Below, in pieces: positions 1 to 15,299 of a DNA stretch of 64,000 nucleotides; position 1 is the stretch's first letter; every line of letters begins with the position of its first letter. The DNA is taken from positions 493,119 to 557,118 of the forward strand of contig KQ965745.1 in NCBI GenBank assembly GCA_001574975.1. The letters run 5' to 3'. The notes beneath the pieces are model-generated. The model was given only the letters and a program-made list of their open reading frames with translations, ran no database searches and was not told the origin of the DNA. The position numbers and the translations under genes are program-made. This stretch comes from Gonapodya prolifera JEL478. Lineage: Eukaryota; Monoblepharomycota; Monoblepharidomycetes; Monoblepharidales; Gonapodyaceae.

Positions 1-2888
<2,888 letters not shown>

Positions 2889-3231
2889 GACATTCTTCTG
2901 GTCTACTGGACATAAGCTGTCGGATGCAATTGATGATACTGAAAATGGATTCCTGGTCTGTACTTTCGAGTTTGGTTGTATTTGATTAGAGGGCAATGCG
3001 CGTTTACACCGTGCCTATTATTTTGCCACATACGTTTTGAAGTAAGAACCACTAGGGCAACGTAATTTATGATTATATCAATACTCATGGTGCCATGCGA
3101 TAGCTATAAGTTGCTCCATGGAGGGCTAATGTTAATTGGCCTTTGAATGGTCCCCATTTGAAACGGCTCTCCCCTGACCAGGGTCGCGAAAACCAGCAAG
3201 CAATTTGCTCCATTTGTACAAGCAGTCATGA
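2889..3231. other. Convergent intergenic spacer
   Basis: This stretch separates the stops of the kinase gene (+) and the PLAA gene (-). It should hold the two 3' untranslated regions. I see no other gene, repeat or RNA in it. Confidence 0.6.
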
Positions 3232-6200
3232 CTAGCTAAAGCCAATTACTTTCTTCACCTCTGATGTCACCTGGGAAAGTCGATGTTCATCTTTACCAAC
3301 ACTCCGCCCAAGTAGCAGTTTGACTTCCCCGACTTTAGCTGCATCCTTAAGAGTGGGATATGCCGTAAGCTACGATACCCCAGGCTAGCATTACATAACG
3401 ACGAGTCAAAGGCGATAAATTTGGTCTCACCAGAGTTCCAATTGCTACGTATCCCCTGAATTCACTGTCTCTGTCAGATTCGGCTTTCACGAAATCAATC
3501 ACCAGAGAAAGTAGCTCCATTGCAAATGATTCGTCAGTTCGAACCGTGAGAAGAACTGTGAGACTGTATGAACAATGTTGGTGAAATTCAGGAAAACACC
3601 TGAACGAACCCGTGAGATAACTTACTTCAAAACCAACGTCACGAATGCCACCCTTAAATTTTTGTTTTGCGTATATCGGAAAGATGGAGCAATGGTTGCA
3701 AGAATCTTTTTGCAAGTGCGTTGTTCGTTGATGTCACGGCACCACGGGACATTGCGAAACCTTTCCCACCTTACCCCTCCTCGACCACGCCCCATCTCTT
3801 CCTTCAGATGCTCCAAGTGCATTACTGATGAATCGCATTGCGAGCATTTGATTGTTCTCGGCCTCCTTTGTGGAGGGGGAAGTTGTGTTCGAATCTGGAA
3901 AGTTACCCGTCTCCAATAGTTCGTCAAAAATCCCACAAGATGGTGGGCTTCGAAGAGGAAGGGGTGAGTACAGAACAATGAGACGCAATAGGTCCAATCC
4001 TTTCTCGAGGGATGGATTATTAAAATGAAACGACGAGAAGAACGCAGAAACCAACCTGGAAGGCGCTTCGTCTCAGGCCAATGTATCGCAATACGCTTCA
4101 CTATCAGAAGGTCTCCTTCACTGAAGGAGGCTCCAAACACTTTTGGCGTAGGGTCAGCTCCGAGCATTTGCCCAACTGCTTCGATGCGAGAAATTTCGGC
4201 TGCGCTAAGGGATACATTCGTTGTTTCCTGAAAAATAGAACGTGCACTGAGTCATCGATCGTCACGCAAGGTCGGGCACTCACGAAGCCTTTCTGTACAT
4301 CCGAGTTGTCCTTCACTATTTTGGCGACAATCGCCCCAACATTCGCTGCTTTGAATAATGTATATCCTTGTTTTGGAATCACAGGTCCAGCCACTGCTGC
4401 ATGGGAGGGGTCGCCACCTGATGACATGTAAGCGCCGGACAAAAAGGGAGAGGGTGACGCTTGAGCAGGTCCCTGAGAAGGCTGCTCTCGAAATTCGGTT
4501 GAGGAGAAGCTTACATCGATGATACCAAAAACCTTTCTCCAACTCACTCTTGGAGCGCTTCCACTGCTACTACCTCCCGGCACATATCGCCCAGCGCCAG
4601 TGAAAGGATCAACCCCACCACCGCCCACAGGCGGCGCAGAGGCAGAATTGCCACCGGTCTGCTGTACAATGAAGTTGGCGATCTGATCCAAGAAATCCTG
4701 CGAGAGGTCGTTCTTCCAAATAAACTCTTGCGCAGCAGCCCAAGGGTTGTCTACAAACGGTATGATTAAGAAATATAATTCTTCATATTTTCGAGCCAAA
4801 CCCACCCGAAAGGTTGTAAGGTAGCTTCAGTGGTGGGACTCCGGGACCCAGTTCAACGTCGAAAACAAAATCGTATTCTTTTCCTTGGAAGACCTTCTTT
4901 GTTTCCCCCTTGGCATCCACGATGTCACCAATTTTTGACCATTTTCTCGTCGAGGAGCTCCACTACAAAGCATTCAAAGGTGACCTTCGGAAATCCACGA
5001 AATCCCTTTTGAACTCACCTCATACGCTTCGGGTGACCCACCCTTTCCTCGAACCATTGCGATCTCCCCTTCTTTTTTCCCTTGACGATGATCCAAAGAC
5101 TCCACACCGTCAAGCTTCGAAACATCTACACTGCCAACTTGCGACTTAGGAATGGCCGTTGCAGAAACCTGAACATTTGCTTGTAAAGCACCGCCCCAGC
5201 ATTCAACAGATTTCAAATCACCAGTTACCTCTTCTGACCACGCTTTCAGCACATCTGCTGCTGCCACACGGTCGGAATTCCGAGAGAATACCCTCAAATA
5301 CCCGTCTGAACCACCCGTGACGATCTCCGAAGATGGCGACAATGCTATGGACCAAACAGAAGTACATGAATGGGTTATGCTCTGAGTAGATGAATTGCCT
5401 TCGAGTCGTGGCGATTAGAAATTTTGGAGTTGGTGGGATAAACTTGAACCCTACCTTTCCACACCCTGACAGCTCTATCTTCCCCACTGCTCGCCATTTG
5501 ATCAGATGACAACGAGACACTGATACTGTAGACAAACGACGAGTGTCCCTCCAGAACCTGAAGGGCGTCCCCGTCAAGAGTCCACATGCGAACGGTCCTA
5601 CCATCAGGAGGCATTGTGTCGCGACAATAAAGCACAAACAAATGAAGTCACGAGGCTCACATGTCGTTACCAGCGCTCACGAAGCCCACTCCTGGAAGCT
5701 CCGCAAGAGCTCGGACAGCATCTGTGTGCCCTTCGTATGTCTTGAGACACTTTCCAGCATCGTCCCATCTTTTAACAGTCTTGTCAGCTGAGCCAGTCAG
5801 AACCGTTAAACCAGAATTTGACGGCGGCATCCCCGTTTGAGCGATCGTTTTGTGAACAATCAAAACTGCCCATACAGCTTGTGTATGTCCAGTCAATATG
5901 GAACGCTGTTGAAAATCATGCCAGAGTCTCGCAGTTCTACACGATATGTCAAGAACATCATAGCTGCGACCATTTGGCAACTTTCAGATTGTACGAACTT
6001 GTCCCATGATCCAGATGCCAGCCAACCATCTCCCCCAACGGCAAGAGCACAAACGTTGTCGTCGTGGCCAACTAGTGTGTACTCTGGTTGAACAATTGGA
6101 ACTGCGCCACCGGAGGTGTCGGATTGGGCTTCCCGTTGAGCACTTGCTGGGTCGGGATCGTAAACATTGATGAGCTTGTCAGAGCCCGATGAAAAGAGGA

Positions 6201-6720
6201 GACCTTTATAGTGAAAGCAAGAATTTATAAAGACAGCGTTATGCCTTTAAGAAAGTTAACAAAGCAACGTACCCCTTTGAAAATTGTTTGACGGAGGTTG
6301 GAATGCGAGTGCATTCACGAAATGAGTGTGTCCGGAGTATGTCCGGTGTAACTTCCAGCCATTAGCAGTATCCGACGCACTGCCTCCGGAAGCACTTCTC
6401 TTCCAAGCCCTGACTGTGTTGTCTCTTGAGGCGGAAAATATGAGGTTATCGGTTGGATGCAGGACAGCGCGAACCTGTGTATAAGAAACCAAAGAGCAGT
6501 GAATTAAAAACGACAGACCGTAAAAACGACTAACGAAGAAAATGAGCCTCGGTGTAGCAAACTATCTGCAAGTGCTTGTTGCGCAAGTACCTTTCAAGTG
6601 ACACTCACATCGGCCTTGTGCGCGAGAATAGAGGCAGACAGTTTGTACTCTGTAACAGAGAAATGAGTTTATTCAATGAAATATGAATGATGGAATGTTC
6701 CGTTTGAGGATTGGTTCGAA
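3232..6720 (-). CDS. DOA1: PLAA/Doa1/Ufd3-family WD40-PFU-PUL protein
   Basis: The family binds ubiquitin and Cdc48/p97 and works in ubiquitin recycling and protein quality control. The N-terminal part is a WD40 propeller: EYKLSASILAHKADV, then SASRDNTVRAW, VLTGSADKTVKRWD, SSGEDRAVRVWK and TGGSDGYLRVF, each in its own exon or two. Next comes the PFU domain (YDFVFDVELGPGVPPLKLPYN, an intron, then NPWAAAQEFIWKNDLSQDF), about 4690-4900. A Gly/Ser linker and the C-terminal PUL domain follow; the last exons give FRGYVAIGTLV and, after an intron, DAAKVGEVKLLLGRSVGK, ending at the TAG at 3232-3234. At least ten short introns are visible. The exact first exon and start codon (near 6700) are unresolved; the first clear coding exon begins at about 6665. 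The domain order is the complete one for the family and no break was seen. Confidence 0.85.
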
Positions 6721-7085
6721 ACATCCTGATCCCCTTATCACAAGAATCCAGACTTTTTTTCTAAAGAAACTCTCCGCTAACACGAAAAGCTTCCTTGTGG
6801 GTCATTTTCTCAAGTCTGTCCGGCCGACAATGCCCACCGTTGGTATGATTGGATCCCATGGTTGGTGAGGTTTCACCGTTTCAACCCGTGAGCTAGTCCA
6901 GGGGGTGATAGCAACAAACTTGAGCCAAGTTTGATTTGTGATTCCACCAGCGGTGGCCTCTGAGCGGTGAATTCCAATCGTTTGATCGAGCTGTTGCAAC
7001 GTCCCGATGCTGAATCAAATGTAACAATTTACTAGAATGGAGTAATACATGCACAAAATCCTATCAATAAGAATACACGTTTTCC
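6721..7085. other. Intergenic, between two minus-strand genes
   Basis: This is the 5' flank of the PLAA gene and the 3' flank of the membrane-protein gene. Short open frames here show no domain or motif. The first coding exon of the PLAA gene could lie at its lower edge. Confidence 0.4.
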
Positions 7086-8814
7086 CTACGCTTTTGCTGA
7101 TCGCTTTACAGCGGCTGGCCCAGCTTCAGAATCAAGACCACCTCCACGTAACTTCTTTTCGCGAACCAATGTCCTCGCAACGTATTCCAGAGAAAGAATA
7201 ACAACAATCGCTAGTACTGTGAGCACAACCGACAGGTGCAGAAGTTGGTACGTCGCGTCCCCACTTGCTTCAAGGGTCGCGGCCAATTCCATTTCAAGGA
7301 AGTTACTTATCGCATTAATGGAAGCATCATACTGAGACAGCTTGGTGCGATAAGTTCTAGTAACGTTGCTTCAGCTTAATACAGCAACTCGGAGCGAATA
7401 GGATAAAACAGAAGTTCCACTCACGTGTTTTGGAATGCCAATGACGCCTTGGTCGGGTCAGCCAGGATCCCCGCATTAATAACTTCAGAGTACGCTTTCC
7501 AAGACTTGATCTCGTCTCCATAAAGAATTCCCATCACAGGATTCTCGCGCGTGATTTCGCGACTCAAGAAACTGTTCAAAGTGAGTCCCCACCCCTTCCA
7601 CGCTTCAGCGGCATCACCGTACGCATCGGATGCCGTCCCGTTATTCTGATTAAGAGTAGCAAGGGCGTAGATGGCCAGGTCGTATCCACCAACCGCGTCG
7701 CTAGTATATCGCAATGAAGGAAAACAATCAATCGCGAAATAAAATTATCGACGTACTAGTAGAGTAGCTTTTGCGTCTCTGCTAGAGCGGGAAGTACTTC
7801 ATTGTGAATGTAACTTAATTTGTTTCGAAGCTCATCGATGATCTATCGAAAGATAGAAGTCAAATGGCGACATCTTAAAGTCTTTGAATTCGTTAAACCT
7901 TAATTCGGCTCAGAGATTCTTCAACGCTCGCGCCGGCGCTCATTAACAGAAGCAAAATAAGAGCCAGCCATCCGACTTTTGCCTTTCGAAGTTCTCTGAC
8001 ATGTGTTCCCATCACAAGAAGTTCAAGAGATGCACAAAGGCCAACAGTAGCGAATGCGATAGTACGGAGCTGAGTTGCTTGGTCATATGCGCTCTCTAGA
8101 TCCCTCGTGACGTAAGTTGTCGCAAAAGCCTCCTCCTCTCTCACTGCCGCCGCAAACAACTGATGCAGCCGGCGACTCTCATCCAGTAAAACAGTATAGT
8201 TCGCTTGTGAGATGTTTCCAGCAAAAATCAACATATCTTGACTAACTCGCTGGAAGGGAGTAAACATTCGTTTCCACGACCGTGGAAGCGGATAGCACAT
8301 GGAGCGCTCACCTGCTTATGCAACATAGTAAAATTATCCAGCCCTCCGTATATTGAAGACGAGTACTGCATCTGAGCATCATCTAAGATGTACTGCAAAT
8401 GGAGCAGACTCCTCTCCATTAAAAAAGCTGTCTTCCTGTATGATACTTCGAGCTGTGGATCTACGCTCCCATTAGCTTGTGCCAGAGCTCTCTTGGCAAA
8501 GTTTTCTCCCAGGTTGAAGTCATAGCATCGTAACTTCCAGGATTCGGTGACCAATGACTCAAGAACGTCCCTTTGCGACAGAAACCCCGCCGTCGAGCCC
8601 AACACTTTCCAAGTATAGGCTGACGATGCGAGTATAAGAGCTAGCTTGAGACTATTCAGAAGAGACAACATCAAGCAAAGGAGGTCGGTGCAACACAAAT
8701 TTCGTCACACACAACTCACGAAACCACAAACTTTGCGTGGCGTCCGATCAAGCGTCTCCATTGAGATATCAAATCCGCCTTGGGCTTCCTCGAGTCTTCA
8801 TTCGATTCGCTCAT
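7086..8814 (-). CDS. Unrecognised membrane protein with about four transmembrane helices and two helical loops
   Basis: I do not recognise the family. The chosen start (8812-8814) gives MSESNEDSRKPKADLISQWR, and a GTGAGT donor then splices in frame to the first hydrophobic helix (LKLALILASSAYTWKV). A polar, helical segment of roughly 130 residues follows. Next are two close hydrophobic helices (TIAFATVGLCASLELLVMG and VGWLALILLLLMSAG), a second polar helical region with N-glycosylation-type NGT and DAYGDAAEAWKGWG, a last helix (LLHLSVVLTVLAIVVILSLEY), and a short basic tail ending at 7086. Five or six short introns separate these blocks. TM-loop-TM-TM-loop-TM with long helical ectodomains recalls sensor or receptor folds, but no kinase or known receptor motif is present. 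The function is unknown. Confidence 0.65.
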
Positions 8815-9195
8815 GGGGGTTTTTCATACGTTTGCTCATCCTCCTCTGATCCGATCAGGCATTTCTCTTCGCATTTCCCAAGTGCGTTGGAGGGAAAGGC
8901 ATACGAACATTAAAGAGAAAGAGAAAATAAAAAGAGATCTTTCTTGAAAGATATTGTCATATATTCGAGACGATTCCCCCATCCATGTTCACAAGACGCC
9001 CCTTCGTTCATATGCAAGTACCTTCCCTCCGTCGAAATCAAAAAGAGTTCTTCAAGTCTACCGTACTTCCCCCTCTCCGTTACCGAACTCTCATTTCTTG
9101 GCGATATCACCGAAATTTTCCTATTGGGATGTGTGTTCTGAGTCAGCTGGAAACTATATACAGTGTATGAAATTTGCAAATGATTCGCAAAGTGG
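8815..9195. promoter_or_regulatory. 5' flank of the membrane-protein gene
   Basis: This spacer lies upstream of the start at 8814 and downstream of the transporter stop at 9196. It should contain the promoter of the membrane-protein gene. It includes an AG-rich stretch on the plus strand around 8911-8950. I see no conserved motif I can name. Confidence 0.35.
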
Positions 9196-12079
9196 TCACC
9201 GAGATGCAGCTCGCTTCAACGTAGAATGTTCTGCGGCGCAAATGGGATCGGCTTTCGATTTGTGAATCTCCCATATGTAGACAAGAGCTATGGCACAAAA
9301 GCCACCGGTATAAGATGCAAACGACATCCCTGTGGAATGAAAAGGGACGCTTCATGGGGCGAAATTATCAATGGCAGGTGTTCTTGCTTACAGCAAGCTT
9401 GTATGTAAAGTGGTCCCCATGCATTGGGATACGCAAACGGAGCAACTGGTTTGAAAGACAAGTTGGCGTTGTTATCGTAACGACAAGCGCAAGTACCAAC
9501 TTAACGCTCCCACGTTTCCTGCCATAGTTGTTACAGCGGTAGCAACAGCGATAGCAGTCGATCCAGATAAGAGATTGGCACGATACACAAAAATGAGGGG
9601 TATCTGGAGCATTCGTTTCAACGATGAAGCTCTGTCACAATTTGCACAGTCATTAAAAAGTAATTATAAGAACTTACAACTGGACCATTTAGAGCGATGA
9701 TAAACAAGAAAAAGCTGCATTGAACGATTGGTGTTAGCGGCATTGAATCCAAGTCGAATTGAATCCTTACGCACTATCTTAATCCAGGATGCCAAAGCTG
9801 AATCTGTCCTGCGACCAAAAACGCACTTCCAAGAGCACCGCAAGCCATGCAGAATAATATGTGCAAGGGTCTTTCTTGGAGCTTGTCCGATTGCCAACCC
9901 CAATACTGGTCAAAGACAGCGCCGGCGATCCCAGGCCAGGTACCTGCGAAACAGAGGGACGGGTCAGATTCCTGTCGAAATATGGAGTTCATCGACTTAC
10001 TCATGAGGTTCGCCATATCTCCGCTTTGAGTTTGCGAAGACATCGTTTGTGAAGGACAACAGATCAATCACATGCCAACTCAAAGAGGGTGCCGAAGCTC
10101 ACCTCCAGCCCAGTCCAGCGATTATACTTGGCCGAAAGAAGTTTCTGTGAAAACGGACAAAAAGACGATCATGCAGGCGGTGAAAAGAAAAGCGCTTACG
10201 ATGGAACTCACGTTCCATTTCCTGGAAAGAAAACACACAAAGCTGCAAGCTACCAGATGTGCGTCAGGTCAAAGATATTATAGATCGCCGGAGAGGAATC
10301 TCACACAGAAAAGCAGCAAGATAGGGTCTGCAATCGTTTTCTTAAACTACACAAAGGTGCCGAGGGGTTTGACGTCGAGTGAGCTCGTATGCGTAAAAGT
10401 GATTTTGAGAGGACGTACATCGTCCACGTTGAACGTCTCGTCATCCATCCTCGAAGCGGACCGGGGAAGCCGCTGTGTTGCAATGAATTGTTCTCGGTCC
10501 GTCAGAAAACCGTCGTTCTAAGAATTTACAGCGAAAGTATGTAGGAACAGCTTGCCGTGAGAGGCATTAAGATGCAGACTCCTGAAGATGACTCACACTA
10601 TGAGGGTACTTTGGAAGAATGAAGTATGCAAGCACCCCGACAAGAACTGACGGAATTCCTTCAATTACGAGTATCCACTTTTATAAAAGAAGAACAATCA
10701 AGACAGTGAGGGAAAAGGGATACGCTTCCACGAACCTGCCATCCTTTGAGCCCTCCGTAACCGTTTAGAAGAGCGATCCCTGTGCACGAAAAGCTTCAAG
10801 TGCGTCACACGAGAATAACTGCCGTGCAATTGCTCACTTACATTTTGCAAAGAAGCCGCCCCAGGCGGAGACGAACTGAGTGACGGCGTAGACGGTTGAG
10901 AGACGAAGGGACATTTCAAAGCGTTGGTACCAGAACGTGAGATAGCTGTGCAGCGCCGTTAGATTGACAAAAGGAGGAGACTTCGGGAGGCGAAACTCAC
11001 AAAACCATTCCAGGGAAGAATCCCGCCTTTAATGCGACGAGAGGTCAGAGAGAGCAATACTGATTACGTTGGACGAAGTACTGCTTCACCTCTGCAGCCC
11101 CAAGCAGCAATCTACAGGCAAGGAAGCTCCCAAAATTAGAACACGCAGCCTGACACGTCGCCTGTGTGAGAAGTGTTCGGTGACGACATACGAAACGTCG
11201 TTCAGTGACGTCAATCATACAATGATTCCCCAAGACACCATTATTCGACTAAGCCTAAAGGCAGCGTTGTCGAAAACCAATTACACGCGGTATGAGAAAC
11301 ATGACGACTCTTACCACGCCTTCGGCCCGACAATCTTCAGCATGACGTTAGATGGCTTTTTCCACAATAAAAAATGAGAAAGCTTGTTGAATATCATCTC
11401 CAAGGAAAGACACACACCAGCTCAAACACAATGTATGGTATGAAAAAGAAGGAGGTGAGGCTGCATGAGTGCATTCATTATCTTTGTCGTCACATAGGCT
11501 TTGAAGAAGACTCACATGTTGAACTGAATGCCTTCCAGGCCTAGTGATTCTTCAAAAGTATTTCTGAAACATTTCACTGTATGATGAGAGCACTTGAACT
11601 GGAGTGCAGAGCCTTCCGACATCTCACCCAGGGATATCGTTATTGGCGACCTTGACTGTGCCAAATAACCGTCGAGTTGAGCGAGAGGATGGGAAAGCAA
11701 GTCGCAGAAAATACCATTTCCAATATTTATCCGATCCAAGAATGACTGAGTTGACAAAAAACGAGACTAAATTATTCCCAATAATGAAACAAAAGCAGCA
11801 TTGCATACTCACGAATAAGTACATGATAGATAGTATTGGAACGACTCTTTTATCCAGTTTGTTAAGAAAGCTCTGTGCAACGAGAAGTTACAAGGTTGGC
11901 CTCAATGAACGCGACAGCTCTACCGACAGATTCCTCTTCTGGCTGGAAGGAGCGAGGTGTAGAATGGAATGAGAGGCCATGTCGTCGCAAAATTCGATCA
12001 AAGCTCCATCCCTGAGCACGGAACTCACCGTCCATCGCTGTCCATTTGCTTTGGCGTCCGCGTGCTCCACTTCCGCCAT
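9196..12079 (-). CDS. Major facilitator superfamily transporter, DAL5/allantoate permease-like (anion:cation symporter family)
   Basis: Fungal members of this family import allantoate, vitamins or other organic anions across the plasma membrane. The likely start is the ATG at 12077-12079 (MAEVEHADAKANGQRW). Exons then encode LNKLDKRVVPILSIMYLF, SFLDRINIGN (the family DRxNIGNA motif after TM1), YIVFELPSNVMLKIVGPKAW, ATCQAACSNFGSFLACRLLLGAAEAG (TM4 region), WYQRFEMSLRLSTVYAVTQF, LVIEGIPSVLVGVLAYFILP, GTWPGIAGAVFDQYWGWQSD, and the last exon GMSFASYTGGFCAIALVYIW with a basic tail ending at the TGA at 9196-9198. More than ten short introns break the gene, so the full set of junctions was not resolved. 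I saw no certain frameshift, but the join near 11900 is ambiguous. A fragment of a second gene of this family is at 60840-61170. Confidence 0.75.
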
Positions 12080-13805
12080 CTCGTCGTCCAGCGTCTCCTG
12101 GAGTGTGACTACCTCGTGTCAGGTTCAGAGGACTTTCTTTTTGCGGTCAAAAGGTGAAAGGGAAGTCAGACGTGCCTTCATACCTGGCCGGGCCGGAAAC
12201 GGCACAGGCGAAGCTTAAATCATATTTACGCATCTAATCATCGGGAAGGTCGTCCGTGGTGCCCTTCCATTGACCTTCCCATACAAAGAGAACAGCGCCA
12301 AATGCACTGGAAGAGTGTTATGGTCCCCGTCAATTTGACCGACAGTACCACAGTAATATAATATCCCAACGAACCCCCACTCTTCCCTAACTTCGTCACC
12401 CATCCCTCCCTTCGCCGTGCCGATTCCTCTCCCATCGCTTGCGACAAACAACTACCGCGGGCCACAAGAAGATGAACTCTGCCTCCCGTTGGGCTGTCTC
12501 CCTTTCCTGGAAGGACAGGAAACCTTCCAGAGCATCCTTCCAATCTGGTCGGCTGTCACAGCTTCTACGGCCCAATGAATAGGATTGAGGGCGATAAATG
12601 AAATGCCTGAATCCGTCGCTCCGAGACACCATGTAGGACCTCCCGGTATCCACAACGGGCGAGGCACGAGCTTGAACTCCCCAACACCTTGCATTTGCTT
12701 CTTTCGATGCAGATGCAGATGCGCGGCGTCCGGCGTCGGCGACGTACACCAGCCGCAGCGATGACTCGTTCGGCTCGGATGCAAGCAGGAATGTCGTCAG
12801 AGAAGCGAAGCGACGCAGCGTGTGACGTGTCGAAAAGAAGGCGGGCGGTGAGTTATGAGTGGTGAGTTCTGAGTTCGAAGCCTGGAGGGGCGGGCGAGTG
12901 CAGCGGATACGTTTCCACGAAATGCTTGATGAGCTATCGAATGGTGAGGGCATCGATACGTGAACGTTGTACCCGTAAAACAGAGTTTTAATGCCTCAGC
13001 TGGAACACATTGATTATTCAATAAGGGTTTTCGAACATCGTAACAAGACTTCAATTCGTTAAATAGCAGACTATAGTGTGAAGGTGTAAGGGGACGTGAT
13101 ACTCGTCGGAAAGTCGTCTCTTTTGTGCGTGTGTGTAATTGTCGCCGCCAGTTTGAAAGTCGCATCGCAAAAACACACATTATAAGCTGATCTCCTAGCT
13201 CGTCGTTTTGGACCCAGTTTTCTGCTTGTCGCGTGGAAGCGTACAACGGAGTTCGGAGGTGATGCTTGTAGGAAACATGAAATGTGAGGAAGTGGCGAAC
13301 ATCGGCAGACAAGGTTAGTCGGAAGGACTCCTGGAACCACGTCGCACGTCAACAGTGAGCGAAAGAATGGACCATGGAGCGTGATGGGTCGCGGTCTGAT
13401 ATGAGCTATGCGGGCCGAAGATGGTGTGGCTCTGGACGGAAAACGTCAACATGAGGATTCGGTGAAAGGCAAGTGTGAGCCGGATACCACGACGGAAGCG
13501 CAGTGTGAGGAGCCCCAAGCCAGGTATTGAATTCTTGATATGCAACTGCTGCTGTCCATCGCGGTATCGTGCCCAGGTTCTTCTCCACCACTCTGCATGC
13601 CGACCCACGAATTGTCTGACCAGCTCGACATCGACACGGCGTCATCTATCCGTGGTGACGTCCGCCGTCAAAGAGTTGGGATAGTTGAGGCGCTCGATTG
13701 GAACGAATTGCTCTCCCCACGTCCTCACCATTAACGTCAAGAATGGAGGGGAACTACAGGATCCGAAGAGTTCTCTTTGCGTCCGGCTCCTCAATTTGCA
13801 CCACG
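12080..13805. other. Intergenic region with weak ORFs only
   Basis: No recognisable domain. On the minus strand 12452-12784 reads 110 codons, including PDAAHLHLHRKKQMQGVGEF and GATDSGISFIALNPIHWAVE. That stretch looks somewhat protein-like but has no clear splice partners or family. Another open minus-strand stretch at 13315-13608 has no supporting feature. I would not call a gene here without transcripts. Confidence 0.35.
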
Positions 13806-14265
13806 CTACAGCCCGAGCGAGTCGCCCGCCTGTCTCACTGCGGCGATTTTTGATCCAAAGTCTCGTCTAGCGTGATCGGCCTGTCCCGGAGAAGAGTACA
13901 CCTCCACAGGCTCCAGCGAGCCATTGACCCTAACGGCTCGGAATAGCTTCCGGGGCGTGGTGCATCGAATGTGACCGCGATCTCCCAATAGTACACAGAA
14001 GAGATCCGCTGGGTGCGATTCCACAGATGGGTCAGCTAGATGGATCTCCAGGCCGGCTGGGTGCGTCGGCCGTCGGAGTCCTTGTTGAAAGAGCAGCTCG
14101 CTGGCCGCGTAGGCTCGGTGCGCCGCATCGTTCGACTCCTTCACCCGTTTCATGCGGGGTTTATCCGAACGATCCAACCGCAGCTCCCCTTTGAATTCTT
14201 CGGCAAGTCTTCGCCCTTCTTCACTCGCCCAGGCTGTGTGGAGCTCTGCCTTGAAGCAATGCGCC
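13806..14265 (-). CDS. Hypothetical protein exon
   Basis: A single uninterrupted frame runs from about 14265 to a stop at 13806. It starts with a charged helical segment (LHTAWASEEGRRLAEEFKGE, then RLDRSDKPRMKRVKES) and continues through AYAASELLFQQGLRRP and a more globular part (GLEIHLADPSVESHPADLFC, then RGHIRCTTPRKLFRAVRVNG). The composition and lack of low complexity suggest true coding sequence. I do not recognise the family. An acceptor-like acag just upstream suggests an earlier exon, and the 5' end is not fixed. Confidence 0.4.
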
Positions 14266-14845
14266 CATGTACAACATGCTCTGTCGTAGCCGACGCTTCA
14301 CCTGTTGTACCCTCATGGAAATCGATATATTGCAATGATATCGCGTTAATTCCGGGTCTATGTGTGTACCGCAATAATCTGCTTCGCCTCTCCTTTCAGT
14401 ATCGTCGTTGACCTTGTGAATCGCATTCGAAACACAATGGCGGCTGAAATCGCATGGTTCGGTTGAAGGAATTCTTTTTAAATGTTCATTGGTAATCGGG
14501 TGGACTTGGTCACTGGACACTCGTAACTATTCTCGTGGAAGGACGGTTTAAAACATCGAAGTATGAGGCGGAGCCTCCACCTGCACCCTCGCCGTGAGCC
14601 CGCCACTTTGACCTAAACAGAATCAAGAAACTTATATTTGCCGTCTGAATTGGGCGAGGATGATCCAGATTGGTCTTTGGCCGGGATCGGCGTTAGATTG
14701 TGCTTCGTCACCCAAACGGAACAGCAAATATGTACACGTGAAATCGTTTGATAATTGGAGTATCTACACACCGCGCGTTTGGCAATGAGATTGGGGCACA
14801 TTGTAATACCTAAAATCCAAAGAAAGTAAGTATAAACAATACCAA
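14266..14845. other. Intergenic, nothing recognised
   Basis: Short open frames occur on both strands, without motifs, repeats or splice-linked partners. Confidence 0.4.
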
Positions 14846-15299
14846 TCATGAATCAATTCTCGACAATCGCAACGTCGTCGTCATCTGAATCTCCTCCCGC
14901 CTCCTCCCCCGCAACTCTTCCCGTCTCCCACCAGGCCGCAACAACGTGTCCCATCTCCCTCCCCGCAATGCTTCCCACCACACTCCCTGCTGCGTTCCCG
15001 GCTGCGTTCCCTGCCGCACAACCTGTCTCGCTCCCGGTCTCGCTTCCTCCGACAGTTTCGATAACACTGCTCAGGCTTTGAGGCACCATTGGAGGACAAA
15101 GGTATCCCCAAGCAGCCACCTCATCATCCAACCGGCCGGCGTTCCAACGCCCCACCCAAGTTGCCGCCTTTGTGACGAGTTGAAGTTGGTTGGAAGGGGC
15201 GTTGCACCGTTCGGGTCCTTGAACCAAAGAAACAAGCTGCGCGGAATCGTCCCACTTCGCGGCAAGGGTGCGAGCTCGAATGGTGGCAAGCGTCCGCAA
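14846..15299 (-). CDS. Hypothetical protein with Ala/Gly-rich repeat and acidic tail
   Basis: An open frame of about 148 codons ends at 14846. Its first half is globular-looking (AKWDDSAQLVSLVQGPERC, ATWVGRWNAGRLDDEVAAWG). Its second half is a small-residue repeat (ETGSETGCAAGNAAGNAAG) followed by an acidic end (GGDSDDDDVAIVEN). An upstream exon beginning MAAQIVVNMGRTVAAFGEAR at about 15440 could splice to it. The plus-strand frames over the same repeat are Pro/Ala/Ser-rich and less convincing. I do not recognise the family, and the repeat may simply be low-complexity DNA. Confidence 0.35.

Noticed and set aside
3880-3910. TGTTCGAATCTGG as a tRNA B-box
   Set aside because: No acceptor stem or A-box around it, and it lies within the PUL-domain part of the PLAA gene.
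12396-12953. 185-codon minus-strand open frame
   Set aside because: No domain, overlaps a slightly more protein-like frame, and has no splice partners.
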